NCBI RefSeq assembly: GCF_000317435.1
Contig: NC_019751.1
Location: 4,526,001-4,590,000 of the forward strand
Length of the DNA: 64,000 nucleotides
From: Calothrix sp. PCC 6303
Lineage (GTDB): Bacteria > Cyanobacteriota > Cyanobacteriia > Cyanobacteriales > Nostocaceae
Direction: 5' to 3'
The position numbers and the translations under genes are program-made. The stretch's first letter is position 1. Every line of letters begins with the position of its first letter. The notes under the pieces were generated by a model. The model had not been told where the DNA came from. It was given only the letters and a program-made list of their open reading frames with translations, and did not search any database. Below, in pieces: positions 55,700 to 64,000 of the stretch.

Positions 55700-56554
55700 T
55701 TATGGTTGCCAGTTAAAATGCCGCAATAATGCAAAACTCATCAACCTTGTGGGTACGCTGGAACCCTGAATTACTTGGGGACGCAGGAAACGTCCCGAAA
55801 GCACGCGGGCAATGCCTTTAAGACGTGCTTGTAAACGCACGAAAAACAGAGTCATGGTTTGGCTTTTTTGACTGTTTGCATATATCGGCATAAATGCAAG
55901 TTTGCCATAGAGAACATCAGCGCGATGAACGTTACCAAGTTTATTTTGCTTATGTTCAGGGTTTGGTGCGCCACCATGTTCGCCATAATTACGCCAAGGG
56001 ATATAATTTTTGAACTTGCGATCGCGTAAAAATGTATCGATGGTAGAATCCCAAGTGGAGTAATTTGTTGCTCCATATTTCTCGGTAATCCCTACGGCAA
56101 GTTCTTGGAGGTTTTTAGCAGCTTGGGGTGTAACTATATAAGCTACCGCAGCAGTGGAAAATCCTTCGGCATAGCCTTCATCAGAAACACTATATACTTG
56201 GGATGCACAGGTATATAACCAACTGATTCCAACGTTTGTTTGTTTGGGGTTAAATGGCAGGGGAAGCTTGCCAATGCCCATCACAGGAACAAAATCAGCT
56301 TCGATAATCATGGTGGGTTTGGTTTCTTTATCAGCAATCTCCCAGGCACGAGTATGATTCATTAAGCACAAATAACTGCGAGAAAAGTTCTCATATTCTG
56401 GTTTAAATTCTTGTCTGAGTACCTGACACTCAAAACCTTCTTGGGTAAATACTGCTTCAAGTTGTTGTGTCTGTTCTTTACAAGCGATAATTAAAACTTT
56501 ACTGATGTTTTTAGCAAGTGGATGATTCAGCTTTTCTTTATATGCAATGCCCAT
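55700..56554 (-). CDS. GT25-like (LPS-type) glycosyltransferase
   Basis: 284 residues, no signal peptide. N-terminal VLIIACKEQTQQLEAVFTQE, then SRSYLCLMNHTRAWEIA and the acidic metal-site strand MIIEADFVPV, in the order seen in family 25 lipooligosaccharide transferases. GFSTAAVAYIVTPQAAKNLQ is the second conserved block. Likely adds galactose or another sugar to a surface glycan. The C-terminal about 60 residues (RLQARLKGIARVLSG) are basic and amphipathic. Monocistronic; HIP1 sites lie between it and the ATPase gene. Confidence 0.75.
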   Translation of the reverse strand: MGIAYKEKLNHPLAKNISKVLIIACKEQTQQLEAVFTQEGFECQVLRQEFKPEYENFSRSYLCLMNHTRAWEIADKETKPTMIIEADFVPVMGIGKLPLPFNPKQTNVGISWLYTCASQVYSVSDEGYAEGFSTAAVAYIVTPQAAKNLQELAVGITEKYGATNYSTWDSTIDTFLRDRKFKNYIPWRNYGEHGGAPNPEHKQNKLGNVHRADVLYGKLAFMPIYANSQKSQTMTLFFVRLQARLKGIARVLSGRFLRPQVIQGSSVPTRLMSFALLRHFNWQP

Positions 56555-56673
56555 AATAGTTTAGATAATTATTTAGATACTGGGAAAACAACACTGTTAT
56601 ACTCAGAGTGCGATCGCATTGACAATGTAAATATTGCTGAATCGTACACTTCACTATTTTCTGACTACGGATC

Positions 56674-57231
56674 ATGACTCTACACGCACTCAAAGAATGG
56701 TCTGTTGTTATTGATGCTTTAGCAACAGCAAAAACCATCATGTTGCTACGGAAAGGTGGTATCAAAGAACAAAACGGAAAATTTGAAGTTACTCAAACAG
56801 AGGTTTTGCTATATCCGACATACGAACATCAACAAGCTTCTCTGCTAAAACCAGATTATGCCAAGCTTGTACAGTCAGTTATATCCGGATGGCATCCAGA
56901 AACCGTCAAAATTCATAGTTGGGCAAAAATTACCCATATAATACCTGTGAGTGATGCTGGCATGGTTGAGAAATTGCAACCCTACCATATTTGGGGCGCT
57001 AACTTCGTATGCGACCGTTTAAAATGGAAACCACATCAACCACTATACATATTGTTGTTAAAAGTCTACAACCTACCTAAAATCCATGAAATTCCCTATC
57101 TAACTCAATATGGTGGTTGTAAATCATGGATTGATTTAGAATCAGAAATTTACTTAGAAAACTCGGTAGCGGTTTTACCTGAATCCCGCTATGGTGAACT
57201 TGTAGCTGAGATTCTAGATACTATAAAATGA
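56674..57231 (+). CDS. DUF1802 family protein
   Basis: 185 residues. The family opening (HALKEWSVVIDALATAKTIM, LLRKGGIKE) and the EVLLYPTYEHQQASLLKPDY segment are typical of DUF1802, common in cyanobacteria. No catalytic motif or known role. The ATGA overlap with the NuiA-like gene shows that the two are translated together. Confidence 0.85.
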   Translation: MTLHALKEWSVVIDALATAKTIMLLRKGGIKEQNGKFEVTQTEVLLYPTYEHQQASLLKPDYAKLVQSVISGWHPETVKIHSWAKITHIIPVSDAGMVEKLQPYHIWGANFVCDRLKWKPHQPLYILLLKVYNLPKIHEIPYLTQYGGCKSWIDLESEIYLENSVAVLPESRYGELVAEILDTIK

Positions 57232-58097
57232 TCAAACTTAGTAATGCAGAATTAATTGCTCAACTCCAATCAGTAACCCAAGATTTATCATTTGTGAGTG
57301 AGAGTGATTATCCTTTCGATATTTTTGTCCACGAAGTAAGTACTCAAGGTGAGTTGACAGTGGAAAAACTTCTTGAGGCAGGTAATTGTTTAAACTTGGT
57401 AGATAGGGATGATGTTTTAGAAAAAGTTAGGGAAATTGCCCCGGAAACTACTCAAATTTACCGAGAAATAATAGATTTAATTGAATCAACAGCCAGTAAA
57501 TTAGAAATTTATCAGATTAAAATTAATGATGAATCTGGTGAATATGAAGCTTTTCAGATATTCATCATCCAAACTGAAAACGGAGATTGGCTAGGATTTG
57601 CACCCAAAATTGAGGCTGAACCATCCAGTAGACGTTCAGAAAAAATACAAATTACAGATAATACGCAAATTTCTCCAAGTGCAATAGAACTTAAAAGTAA
57701 ATTGGAACTGTTATTAAGTCAATTAAAGTTTATTGTGACTGAATATTACGAACCAAATCAAATCAAACAGGGTTTTATTCTAGAGATAGCCGCAACAAAG
57801 TCAGATGTTATTTACAAGTTATTAGATTCTCTGGGTTTTCTGAAAGTATGCAACTTTAAGAAGTTTAGTGATTATTTAGATTTTGATGAGAAAGATTATC
57901 TGAATAATCCAGAATTTTTGGAACAAATTAGACAAATACATCAACAGTACCAATCCTTGGATAATTTCCTTGAATCAAATTTAAGTAATTTAAGAGAATA
58001 TGTTTTGGGCGGAATGGCAGTTTATTATTTATATAATATAGGTCAAACACAAGAAGGTGATTGGGTTGGTATTGCTACTACTGCAATTTGGACATAA
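57228..58097 (+). CDS. Duplicated nuclease-A-inhibitor (NuiA-like) protein
   Basis: 289 residues holding two NuiA-like units. Unit 1 (residues 1-130) is close to Anabaena NuiA: LIAQLQSVTQDLSFVSESDY, PFDIFVHEV, and the late ENGDWLGFAPKIE. After a Ser/Arg/Thr linker, unit 2 (about 153-289) repeats the pattern, ending EGDWVGIATTAIW. NuiA blocks the sugar-non-specific nuclease NucA by plugging its active site. NucA itself is not in the window. Unit 2 has lost the SESDYPF-type motif, so it may have another target. Overlaps DUF1802 by 4 bases. Confidence 0.8.
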   Translation: MIKLSNAELIAQLQSVTQDLSFVSESDYPFDIFVHEVSTQGELTVEKLLEAGNCLNLVDRDDVLEKVREIAPETTQIYREIIDLIESTASKLEIYQIKINDESGEYEAFQIFIIQTENGDWLGFAPKIEAEPSSRRSEKIQITDNTQISPSAIELKSKLELLLSQLKFIVTEYYEPNQIKQGFILEIAATKSDVIYKLLDSLGFLKVCNFKKFSDYLDFDEKDYLNNPEFLEQIRQIHQQYQSLDNFLESNLSNLREYVLGGMAVYYLYNIGQTQEGDWVGIATTAIWT

Positions 58098-58192
58098 TAA
58101 TTAAGCTAGACTAAGAGTTAACGTAACAAGTGCGCTAACATCCTAATAGGTATCTAGAATATTTAGATATATCAAAGTCGTTATAGCAGCCT

Positions 58193-58555
58193 ATGAATCC
58201 AAATATTTTACCAACTGAAGTCATTCTCACCCACCCCCGTCAGTCACTGGGTAGTGTACAACTCGATTGGACACCACAACCTGGAAATTATCTCGATTTA
58301 GAGGGAAAAACCTATGCCGTCTTAGAGCGCCGACACCGGTATCAGCTAAAATTGGGACGTTATCATCTACATAAAATTGCTATTTACGTGCAGTCAGCAC
58401 AACGTCCAGTTGAAAAAACTTTGGTGAGTGGACGCTGGGTAATAGGTGATGCAACTTGCCGATATAATGCTCGTTCTGAGATTCTTAGGTGTGCTGTAAA
58501 TCCAGAAAGTTTGTGTGAATCCTGCAATTATTACGAAAAAATTTCTGACTCATAG
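58193..58555 (+). CDS. DUF6464-like small protein with Cys pair
   Basis: 120 residues. TEVILTHPRQSLGSVQLDWT opens the conserved part; the end GDATCRYNARSEILRCAVNP then CESCNYYE has four Cys, possibly a zinc or redox site. The family is, to my memory, cyanobacterial DUF6464. Role unknown. It is 95 bp after the NuiA-like gene and may be part of that transcript. Confidence 0.75.
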   Translation: MNPNILPTEVILTHPRQSLGSVQLDWTPQPGNYLDLEGKTYAVLERRHRYQLKLGRYHLHKIAIYVQSAQRPVEKTLVSGRWVIGDATCRYNARSEILRCAVNPESLCESCNYYEKISDS

Positions 58556-58592
58556 TACATAGACAAAAAGCTTTTAGGGTTTTGAAGCATTT

Positions 58593-59591
58593 CTAGCTAC
58601 CCAAAAGTTCCCCCACTGTAATTCTAACACCATTTACGAAGTCCCATCCCGATTGCGATCGCTTACCCGCTGGTTGGACTTCACGCAATAGTAAATGACC
58701 TAACCCAGTTTGGATTACTGCTCCCATTCCCTTAATAATACTCACTACTTCCCCAACTTTCCCTGTCAATGTCGATAAATCTGCTACCCGATTTTCCAAT
58801 TCCTGTAATTCTTTGGGTAGCTGACTCCAATTAATTTCTGTGAAAGGAAGTGTTCCTGTAACTTTTAAAGGTTGTTGACGAAAAGTTGTCACACAATTGG
58901 GATAAAAACCCCGAATTTGATTATGTATTTGTAATGCACTTTTCGACCAATCGATACTATAATCTTGTTTCTGAATCAGAGGTGCGTATGTTGCTTCAGA
59001 GTTATCTTGAGGAGTAGCAATAATTTCCCCAGATTCCAACTTGAATAGAGTATCTATCAGTAAATCTGCACCCATTAGAGCTAATCGCTCGGCTAGAGTC
59101 TGCGTATTATCTAGTAAACTAATTGGCGTAGTCGCTTTTAGTAGCATTGCACCCGTGTCCATTCCCGCATCCATCAGCATTGTGGTAATTCCAGTTTCCG
59201 CTTCACCATTGTGTAAACACCACTGAATTGGAGCAGCACCCCGATATTGGGGCAAAATAGAACCATGAACGTTTATGCAGCCTAATTTTGGCATATCTAG
59301 AATTCTTTGGGAAAGAATTTGTCCGTAAGCAACAACTACAAACGCATCAACACCATATTCTTGAAGTTGAGTTAAGCTTGCTTCATCTTTCTTAATTCGT
59401 GCTGGTTGTAAGATTGGGATATTGTAATTTAGTGCGAGTTTTTTGATGGCTGACGGTATTAATTGATTCCCTCTTTCCCTTCGTTTATCAGGTTGGGTGA
59501 CAGCGGCTACTACTTCAACATTAGGGTGATTAACCAATCTTTCTAATGTCAGTACGGCAAAATCTGGTGTACCAAAAAAAACAACTTTCAT
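58593..59591 (-). CDS. fmt: Methionyl-tRNA formyltransferase
   Basis: 332 residues. [18 protein letters not shown] at the N-terminus, the catalytic block [20 protein letters not shown] with Asn/His/Asp chemistry (INVHGSILP and [11 protein letters not shown]), and the C-terminal OB-like domain ([13 protein letters not shown]). Formylates initiator Met-tRNA with 10-formyl-THF. Convergent with the DUF6464 gene 37 bp away. Confidence 0.97.
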   Translation of the reverse strand: MKVVFFGTPDFAVLTLERLVNHPNVEVVAAVTQPDKRRERGNQLIPSAIKKLALNYNIPILQPARIKKDEASLTQLQEYGVDAFVVVAYGQILSQRILDMPKLGCINVHGSILPQYRGAAPIQWCLHNGEAETGITTMLMDAGMDTGAMLLKATTPISLLDNTQTLAERLALMGADLLIDTLFKLESGEIIATPQDNSEATYAPLIQKQDYSIDWSKSALQIHNQIRGFYPNCVTTFRQQPLKVTGTLPFTEINWSQLPKELQELENRVADLSTLTGKVGEVVSIIKGMGAVIQTGLGHLLLREVQPAGKRSQSGWDFVNGVRITVGELLGS

Positions 59592-60451
59592 AAATTCGCT
59601 AATAATGAGTATTTGTACTATTTAAGTATGAATAGGTGTAAAGGATATCCAAATGTGGTGCTTTTGCGGTTGAGCGATCGCATTTTTTAAAATAGATTAG
59701 GTAATTGTTAGCAAAATCATCCAACCCATCTTGACGAAAGATGCGGCAAAATGCAAGGTGATAAGCTATGATGTTGAAACGATTGCTTGTTTCGTGGGGA
59801 ACAAGCTTTGTGCCTACCTATCTGTAAAACTTACTCATCGTTTCCAATACTGGTTAACAGAAAATTAGCTTGGATTTAAGTATATCTTTAACCAACTAAC
59901 CTAACTTCAAACCAGCAAAGTGAAACTCACATTTTTATCCCTATAGTTAAGTGTCTTCCTATTTATCTCGACTTGTATTTCATACTGGCTAGAATTACGA
60001 AACTACGAAAGTTAACGGATCAGAGTTTTTCGCTGTAGCTTTTACAACTGTCACACACCTTGCTCACGCATCCTCAGTGTAGTTGATAATGTTTGTGATA
60101 AGTATACAGGGAATTATAAGTACAAATAGCCGTAAAGCTGGTAAATGCATAGTGATATCTAATCACTCGCTATTGATAAATGTATAACTTCAAACTTTTG
60201 AGCCGTTGTCTTAAAGCGTTTGTTTGTTGTAGTAAGTCGTATTTTCTGAAAGACTTGCACCATATCACGGATTACTTAAGTAAAGTAGTAACCCAAAGTA
60301 CGTAAGTTTTGTTAAAGATGGCAAAATTTATTTAAGTTACCTCATTGAAAGATTAGGTTCACTGTTATACATATAGTAGCCACCATCTACCTAATCCGAT
60401 TTATAGGTGTACTGCTCTTCACACAGCAACCCCCTTCTAGAGAGTCAACAG
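59592..60451. other. Gene-free stretch between fmt and the secreted hypothetical
   Basis: 860 bp with no gene I can support. One frame of 41 codons (60180-60305) lacks a ribosome binding site. No strong hairpin or repeat was seen apart from a HIP1 site near 59676. It must contain the promoters of both divergent genes; an untranslated leader or small RNA is possible but unsupported. Confidence 0.45.
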
Positions 60452-61714
60452 ATGTTAAAAACCCTTTTGTTGTCGGGATGGTTCCACGCACAACCGTTTG
60501 CTAAATATGTTGTTGTTGTCATGTTAATTGCTCCCCTAATGGCAGCAAGTAACCATGCAACTTCGGCAACACAATCAGAAGTAGTTGCCAGTGCGGCTGT
60601 TGAGAGCGAATCAAGTATTGCTTCAACGCAAATTGGCGTTGCCAGCGACCTAGATTCAATCCGCGATACATCCGGATTAACAGCGAGTACCTCAAATTCT
60701 CAGCCATCAACAGTGGCTATTGTAGTTGAACCGAAATTACTGGGAGTAGAGGAAGATTTCTCACAATCAGGAGTAGAGAACTCCGAACTTCATACTGAAA
60801 GTGATCCATTTGCCAAAGTAGAAGTAGCTCCAAACAATAGTACTGCTGATTCACGATTACAGCAGCAAACTTTAATTGAAAAAATTAAGGCTGCACGAGA
60901 TCAAATTAGAGTAGCAAATAATACTAATTTGTACGCAGTGAAAATTGATCCCCAACTGCGGGGAGCTGATCAAGATCTTAGCCAAGAGAATAATAATCAA
61001 GCTGATGCCGAGATGCAACAAGCATCCGAGGATCCCTTAAATAGTCCCTATCCAATTCCGATGAAGTGGATTAATCAGACTCAGGAAACAGTTGGAGCAA
61101 CAGGTGGCGGTGTGCGTTATTATCGCAGTTCCCCTGTAAATTCACCTGACGGGAGATATCGGGTTTACAGCCGCGTGCAATTGGAAGTAAAGCCAGAGCA
61201 ATACAATAGTCGCGTTAGTAGCGTCTTGTTTATTGAAGATAAACAAAGTAAAAAATTGCGGGTAGTGGCTTCCACATCACGTAACAACGATGTGTTGGTG
61301 AATACTAAAGCTGCACCTGATGCTAACGGAGAGGGAACGATTGGGGTTTTAGTACCCGTCAGTTGGTCAGAAAAAGGCGATCGCTTCTTGGCGCGAAGAT
61401 TTGAAGGGGTAATGAATACGTCAGATATTTCTGACTACGCAGTTATCTGGCATCGTGAACGCGATCGCACAAATACTGTAGAGCCTACCCGTAAGGGAGA
61501 AGAACATGAGAAAATTGCAATTTTGCTGGGCTGGAGTAAAACCCAACCGAATCATGTCATGTTCCGTACTGGTGAATTAGGTGATGAAGATTGGCCCCTT
61601 GTAACCGTCTCTGATGAAGGCAAAACTACAGGTGCTGCTGATATAGATAAACCTGTCACCTTTGGCAATCGTGTTTCAGATGTTTGGGCTGGTCCCCAGG
61701 TTGCTTATCGCTAA
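60452..61714 (+). CDS. Exported hypothetical protein
   Basis: 420 residues from the ATG at 60452; the frame extends 15 codons to 60407. Hydrophobic segment AKYVVVVMLIAPLMAASNHA is a signal peptide or anchor. Residues of about 30-190 are Ser/Gln/Asn-rich and disordered. The C-terminal 220 residues are globular and beta-rich (RYYRSSPVNSPDGRYRVYSR, VSSVLFIEDKQSKKLRVV), resembling one conserved cyanobacterial cell-envelope family I cannot name. Followed by a clear terminator. Confidence 0.7.
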   Translation: MLKTLLLSGWFHAQPFAKYVVVVMLIAPLMAASNHATSATQSEVVASAAVESESSIASTQIGVASDLDSIRDTSGLTASTSNSQPSTVAIVVEPKLLGVEEDFSQSGVENSELHTESDPFAKVEVAPNNSTADSRLQQQTLIEKIKAARDQIRVANNTNLYAVKIDPQLRGADQDLSQENNNQADAEMQQASEDPLNSPYPIPMKWINQTQETVGATGGGVRYYRSSPVNSPDGRYRVYSRVQLEVKPEQYNSRVSSVLFIEDKQSKKLRVVASTSRNNDVLVNTKAAPDANGEGTIGVLVPVSWSEKGDRFLARRFEGVMNTSDISDYAVIWHRERDRTNTVEPTRKGEEHEKIAILLGWSKTQPNHVMFRTGELGDEDWPLVTVSDEGKTTGAADIDKPVTFGNRVSDVWAGPQVAYR

Positions 61715-61749
61715 CTGAATCCATTGTCGTTGATGTATATAAAAATATG

Positions 61750-61781
61750 ATCCCGCTTTTAACATTTGATAAAAGCGGGAT
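61750..61781 (+). terminator. Intrinsic terminator of the exported hypothetical
   Basis: ATCCCGCTTTTA-ACATTTGA-TAAAAGCGGGAT: a perfect 12-bp stem, then TTTGTTATT, 35 bp after the stop. Confidence 0.85.
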
Positions 61782-61882
61782 TTTGTTATTGATGATTTGA
61801 AAATTACGGAATTAGTAGTTTTCCCAATGTAGCTTGTAGGAAAACTTTGTTAGAAAAGAACAATTATGATGTGGGGTTGGGG

Positions 61883-63193
61883 ATGAATGAGCAAACTTTG
61901 GAAAAGCGTTACGAAATTCAACAACAGTTGGGAAAAAAGGCAGGAAGACGAACGCTATTAGCAAGCGATCGCATAACCCAACAAACTGTCATTATTAAAC
62001 TACTGACTTTCAGTAGTGATTTTGCTTGGGAAGATTTAAAGCTATTTGAGCGGGAAGCAGAAACCCTCAAAACCCTCACCCACGCAGCAATTCCTAGTTA
62101 TGTTGACTATTTTGAATTGGATACTGTTGGTAAAGGTTATGCACTCGTCCAAAGCTACGTGGAGGGTAAATCCTTGGAAGAACACATCAAAGCAGGACGA
62201 GTGTTTAATGAAAAAGCACTCAAAAATATCGCATCCCAATTACTAGAAATCCTCATTTACCTACATTCCCAACATCCCCCAGTAATCCACCGTGATATTA
62301 AACCCAGTAATATTATTTTGGTCGAAAACGGCTATCAACGCATTGGCAAGATCTATTTGGTCGATTTTGGTTCCGTTCAAACTTTAGCTAGCAAGGCGGG
62401 TAAAACAGTCACTGTTGTGGGGACATACGGATATATGCCACCCGAACAATTTGGCGGTTATGCAACCCCTGCATCCGACTTATATAGTTTGGGTGCAACG
62501 CTGATTGCTTTAGCTACGGGGATTCATCCTGCTGATTTACCGCAACAGGGGATGCGAATGGATTTTGCCAAGTTGGTTAGTTTGAGTCCCTCATTTATGG
62601 AGTGGTTGCAATGGTTAACTGAACCGAGTGTTGAACGTAGGTTAAATTCAGCAGCAGAAGCATTAATAACCGTAAAAAGCGGACAACTTCGAGTTTCCCA
62701 AACTAGTGCAGAAACACCGAGAAAAACCGTAAATACTTGGTTACTATTTCTGGTTTCCCTATGTCGTAGTACCTTTTTGGGAGGTGCAGTTGTGATGATG
62801 TCTGCCGGGTTATACGGTAGTGTTGTCATCCCATTAGCCGGGACAGTAATAGGTGGAATGTTTGGTGCAATGCTTGGTTTTCCCCTTGGTTTGGGTAATG
62901 GAATTTTGGTTGGGTTAATTACGAGGTTATTTTTCTATCCTTTAAAAAATGCTCGTCGTCATCGACTTCTTGTCAGTATGACTAGTACAATTATTGGTAC
63001 TGCTGTTGGTATCATTTACTTTGCACAGTTTTCAGGAGTCTTGTTGGGTGGGACAAACAGTACTCTTCAATCCTTATTATTTTATGCGATCGCACCCTCT
63101 ATAATTACGGGATTGAGTATGGGTGCTGTCAGTAAATCCTTTGCTCAATGGTATGAAAGGGAAGGTCAATCTAAAAAGTATTTAAAAAAATAA
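61883..63193 (+). CDS. Membrane Ser/Thr protein kinase
   Basis: 436 residues from the ATG at 61883; the frame extends 12 codons to a TTG. Hanks-type kinase domain (about 9-270): catalytic HRDIKPSNI, metal-binding VDFGS (DFG variant), VGTYGYMPPEQF activation segment. The usual Gly-rich loop is weak (QLGKKAGRRTLLAS) but VIIKLL holds the Lys. The C-terminal 160 residues have 3-4 membrane helices (LFLVSLCRSTFLGGAVVMMS, GAMLGFPLGLGNGILVGLIT). Paralogue of the next gene. Confidence 0.9.
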   Translation: MNEQTLEKRYEIQQQLGKKAGRRTLLASDRITQQTVIIKLLTFSSDFAWEDLKLFEREAETLKTLTHAAIPSYVDYFELDTVGKGYALVQSYVEGKSLEEHIKAGRVFNEKALKNIASQLLEILIYLHSQHPPVIHRDIKPSNIILVENGYQRIGKIYLVDFGSVQTLASKAGKTVTVVGTYGYMPPEQFGGYATPASDLYSLGATLIALATGIHPADLPQQGMRMDFAKLVSLSPSFMEWLQWLTEPSVERRLNSAAEALITVKSGQLRVSQTSAETPRKTVNTWLLFLVSLCRSTFLGGAVVMMSAGLYGSVVIPLAGTVIGGMFGAMLGFPLGLGNGILVGLITRLFFYPLKNARRHRLLVSMTSTIIGTAVGIIYFAQFSGVLLGGTNSTLQSLLFYAIAPSIITGLSMGAVSKSFAQWYEREGQSKKYLKK

Positions 63194-63273
63194 ATTTGTC
63201 AAATCATATCTCTGTTTTATTGTCAGAAGCTGGGAATCGAAACTTTTTTGATTACTGATTGAATATTTTACCT

Positions 63274-64000
63274 ATGAATGAAAATACATCAAAGCAAATA
63301 TTAAACGAAAGATATGAAGTTGTCAGCGAATTGGGTAGGCAAACTGGCAGACGCACCCTATTAGCTACAGATTTACAAACCCAACAGCAAGTAGTTGTCA
63401 AAGTTCTTTATTTAGGACAAGATTTTGATTGGCAAGATTTAAAGTTATTTCAACGGGAATCTGAGACACTCAAAACTTTAGAACATTCACAAATTCCTCG
63501 TTATCTTGACTATTTTGAATTTGAAACGAGTGATGATAAAGGGTTTGGATTGGTGCAAACCTATGTTGGAGCAAAGTCATTAGAAGAACAGTTACAAGCT
63601 GGACGAAGATTTAGTGAGTCTGAAATCAAAGAGTTAGCAATATCACTTTTAGAAATTCTGAATTATTTGCATCAGCGACAACCAGCTATTATTCACCGCG
63701 ATATTAAACCTAGTAATATCTTACTTAGTAATCGTTCTGGGAATAGTGTTGGTGAAGTTTATTTAGTTGATTTTGGCTCAGTCCAAAATATTGCGGCGCA
63801 GGAAGGCGGTACAATTACAGTTGTGGGGACATACGGATATATGCCACCCGAACAATTTGGTGGGAGAACAAAACCCGCATCAGATTTGTATAGTTTGGGT
63901 GCGACTTTAATTTATGTTATGACTGGGTTGCATCCCACAGAACTACCACAACAAGATTTACGGATTAAATTCCCTCAAGCTGGTTATATTAGTCGAAAGT
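63274..64000 (+). CDS. Second Ser/Thr protein kinase, 3' truncated by the window
   Basis: 242 codons visible from the ATG at 63274, open to the window end. Hanks kinase motifs: VVVKVLYLG (Lys), HRDIKPSNILL, VDFGSVQN, and the same VGTYGYMPPEQFGG activation segment as the upstream kinase. Same layout with about 60 percent identical residues by eye, so a tandem duplicate 80 bp downstream. A 41-bp run is identical in DNA between the two. Whether it ends in membrane helices lies outside the window. Confidence 0.92.
   Translation, partial: MNENTSKQILNERYEVVSELGRQTGRRTLLATDLQTQQQVVVKVLYLGQDFDWQDLKLFQRESETLKTLEHSQIPRYLDYFEFETSDDKGFGLVQTYVGAKSLEEQLQAGRRFSESEIKELAISLLEILNYLHQRQPAIIHRDIKPSNILLSNRSGNSVGEVYLVDFGSVQNIAAQEGGTITVVGTYGYMPPEQFGGRTKPASDLYSLGATLIYVMTGLHPTELPQQDLRIKFPQAGYISRK

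Noticed and set aside
60180-60305. 41-codon frame with three Cys
   Set aside because: No ribosome binding site or signal peptide; composition looks random.
1-64000. tRNA, rRNA or CRISPR array
   Set aside because: No cloverleaf with a GTTCGAATC arm, no rRNA segments and no regularly spaced 25-37 bp direct repeats were seen by eye; a covariance-model scan would settle tRNAs.

Overview
The window reads as chromosome of a filamentous, probably heterocyst-group cyanobacterium. Support: very frequent HIP1 octamers (GCGATCGC), an ndhD gene, two adjacent Amt ammonium transporters with perfect NtcA boxes, a GUN4 domain, a NuiA-type nuclease inhibitor, cyanobacterial families (DUF1565, DUF1802, DUF6464, Uma2), and several families of short intergenic palindromes and heptad repeats. 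No tRNA, rRNA or CRISPR array was found. The first gene (5' truncated) and the last gene (3' truncated) run off the window.

Layout. 0-5 kb: end of an acetolactate-synthase-like ThDP enzyme, a membrane-anchored pentapeptide protein, and a conflict-type pair (Pepco domain protein plus caspase-GUN4 fusion). 5-12 kb: SmtB-type ArsR regulator, a secreted EndoU-like nuclease, and an RND efflux pair (lipoprotein adaptor plus pump). 12-17 kb: remnant of an IS200/IS605-type element with a ribbon-helix-helix gene, metH, a 217-bp MITE and a pseudopilin. 17-26 kb: two amt genes with tandem NtcA sites, purE, Uma2, a hicAB pair whose hicA has no normal start codon, and a UbiH-like FAD hydroxylase. 26-36 kb: lytic transglycosylase, dnaK, miaA, a MOP/ANKH-like transporter, thrB with a coiled-coil partner. 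36-47 kb: Zn alcohol dehydrogenase, SRPBCC protein, Tat-exported aldo/keto reductase, a protein with two Tudor/agenet-like repeats, ndhD, a 42-codon secreted peptide gene, serA, and overlapping thiE-thiS. 47-64 kb: a beta-helix DUF1565 protein, a conflict cluster (Trypco1, trypsin-TIR-AAA, then AAA-Ig/ASH-membrane-jelly-roll), a GT25-like transferase, DUF1802 overlapping a double NuiA-like protein, DUF6464, fmt, a secreted hypothetical, and two tandem Ser/Thr kinases.

Most of the window is housekeeping metabolism (branched-chain amino acids, Met, Thr, Ser, purines, thiamine, tRNA modification and initiation, chaperone, nitrogen uptake). The accessory signal sits in two loci built from effector-associated domains, proteases and STAND-like ATPases (2.7-4.8 kb and 49.4-55.6 kb). 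The second is the best candidate for an undescribed system: a small Trypco1 protein, a three-domain protease/TIR/ATPase, and a 1167-residue membrane ATPase in which the WD40 sensor usual for this ATPase type is replaced by Ig-like domains, membrane helices and a concanavalin-like C-terminal domain.

All functional calls come from reading motifs and remembered family features; no searches were run. Starts were moved inward from the longest frame where a ribosome binding site, signal peptide or family N-terminus favoured it.
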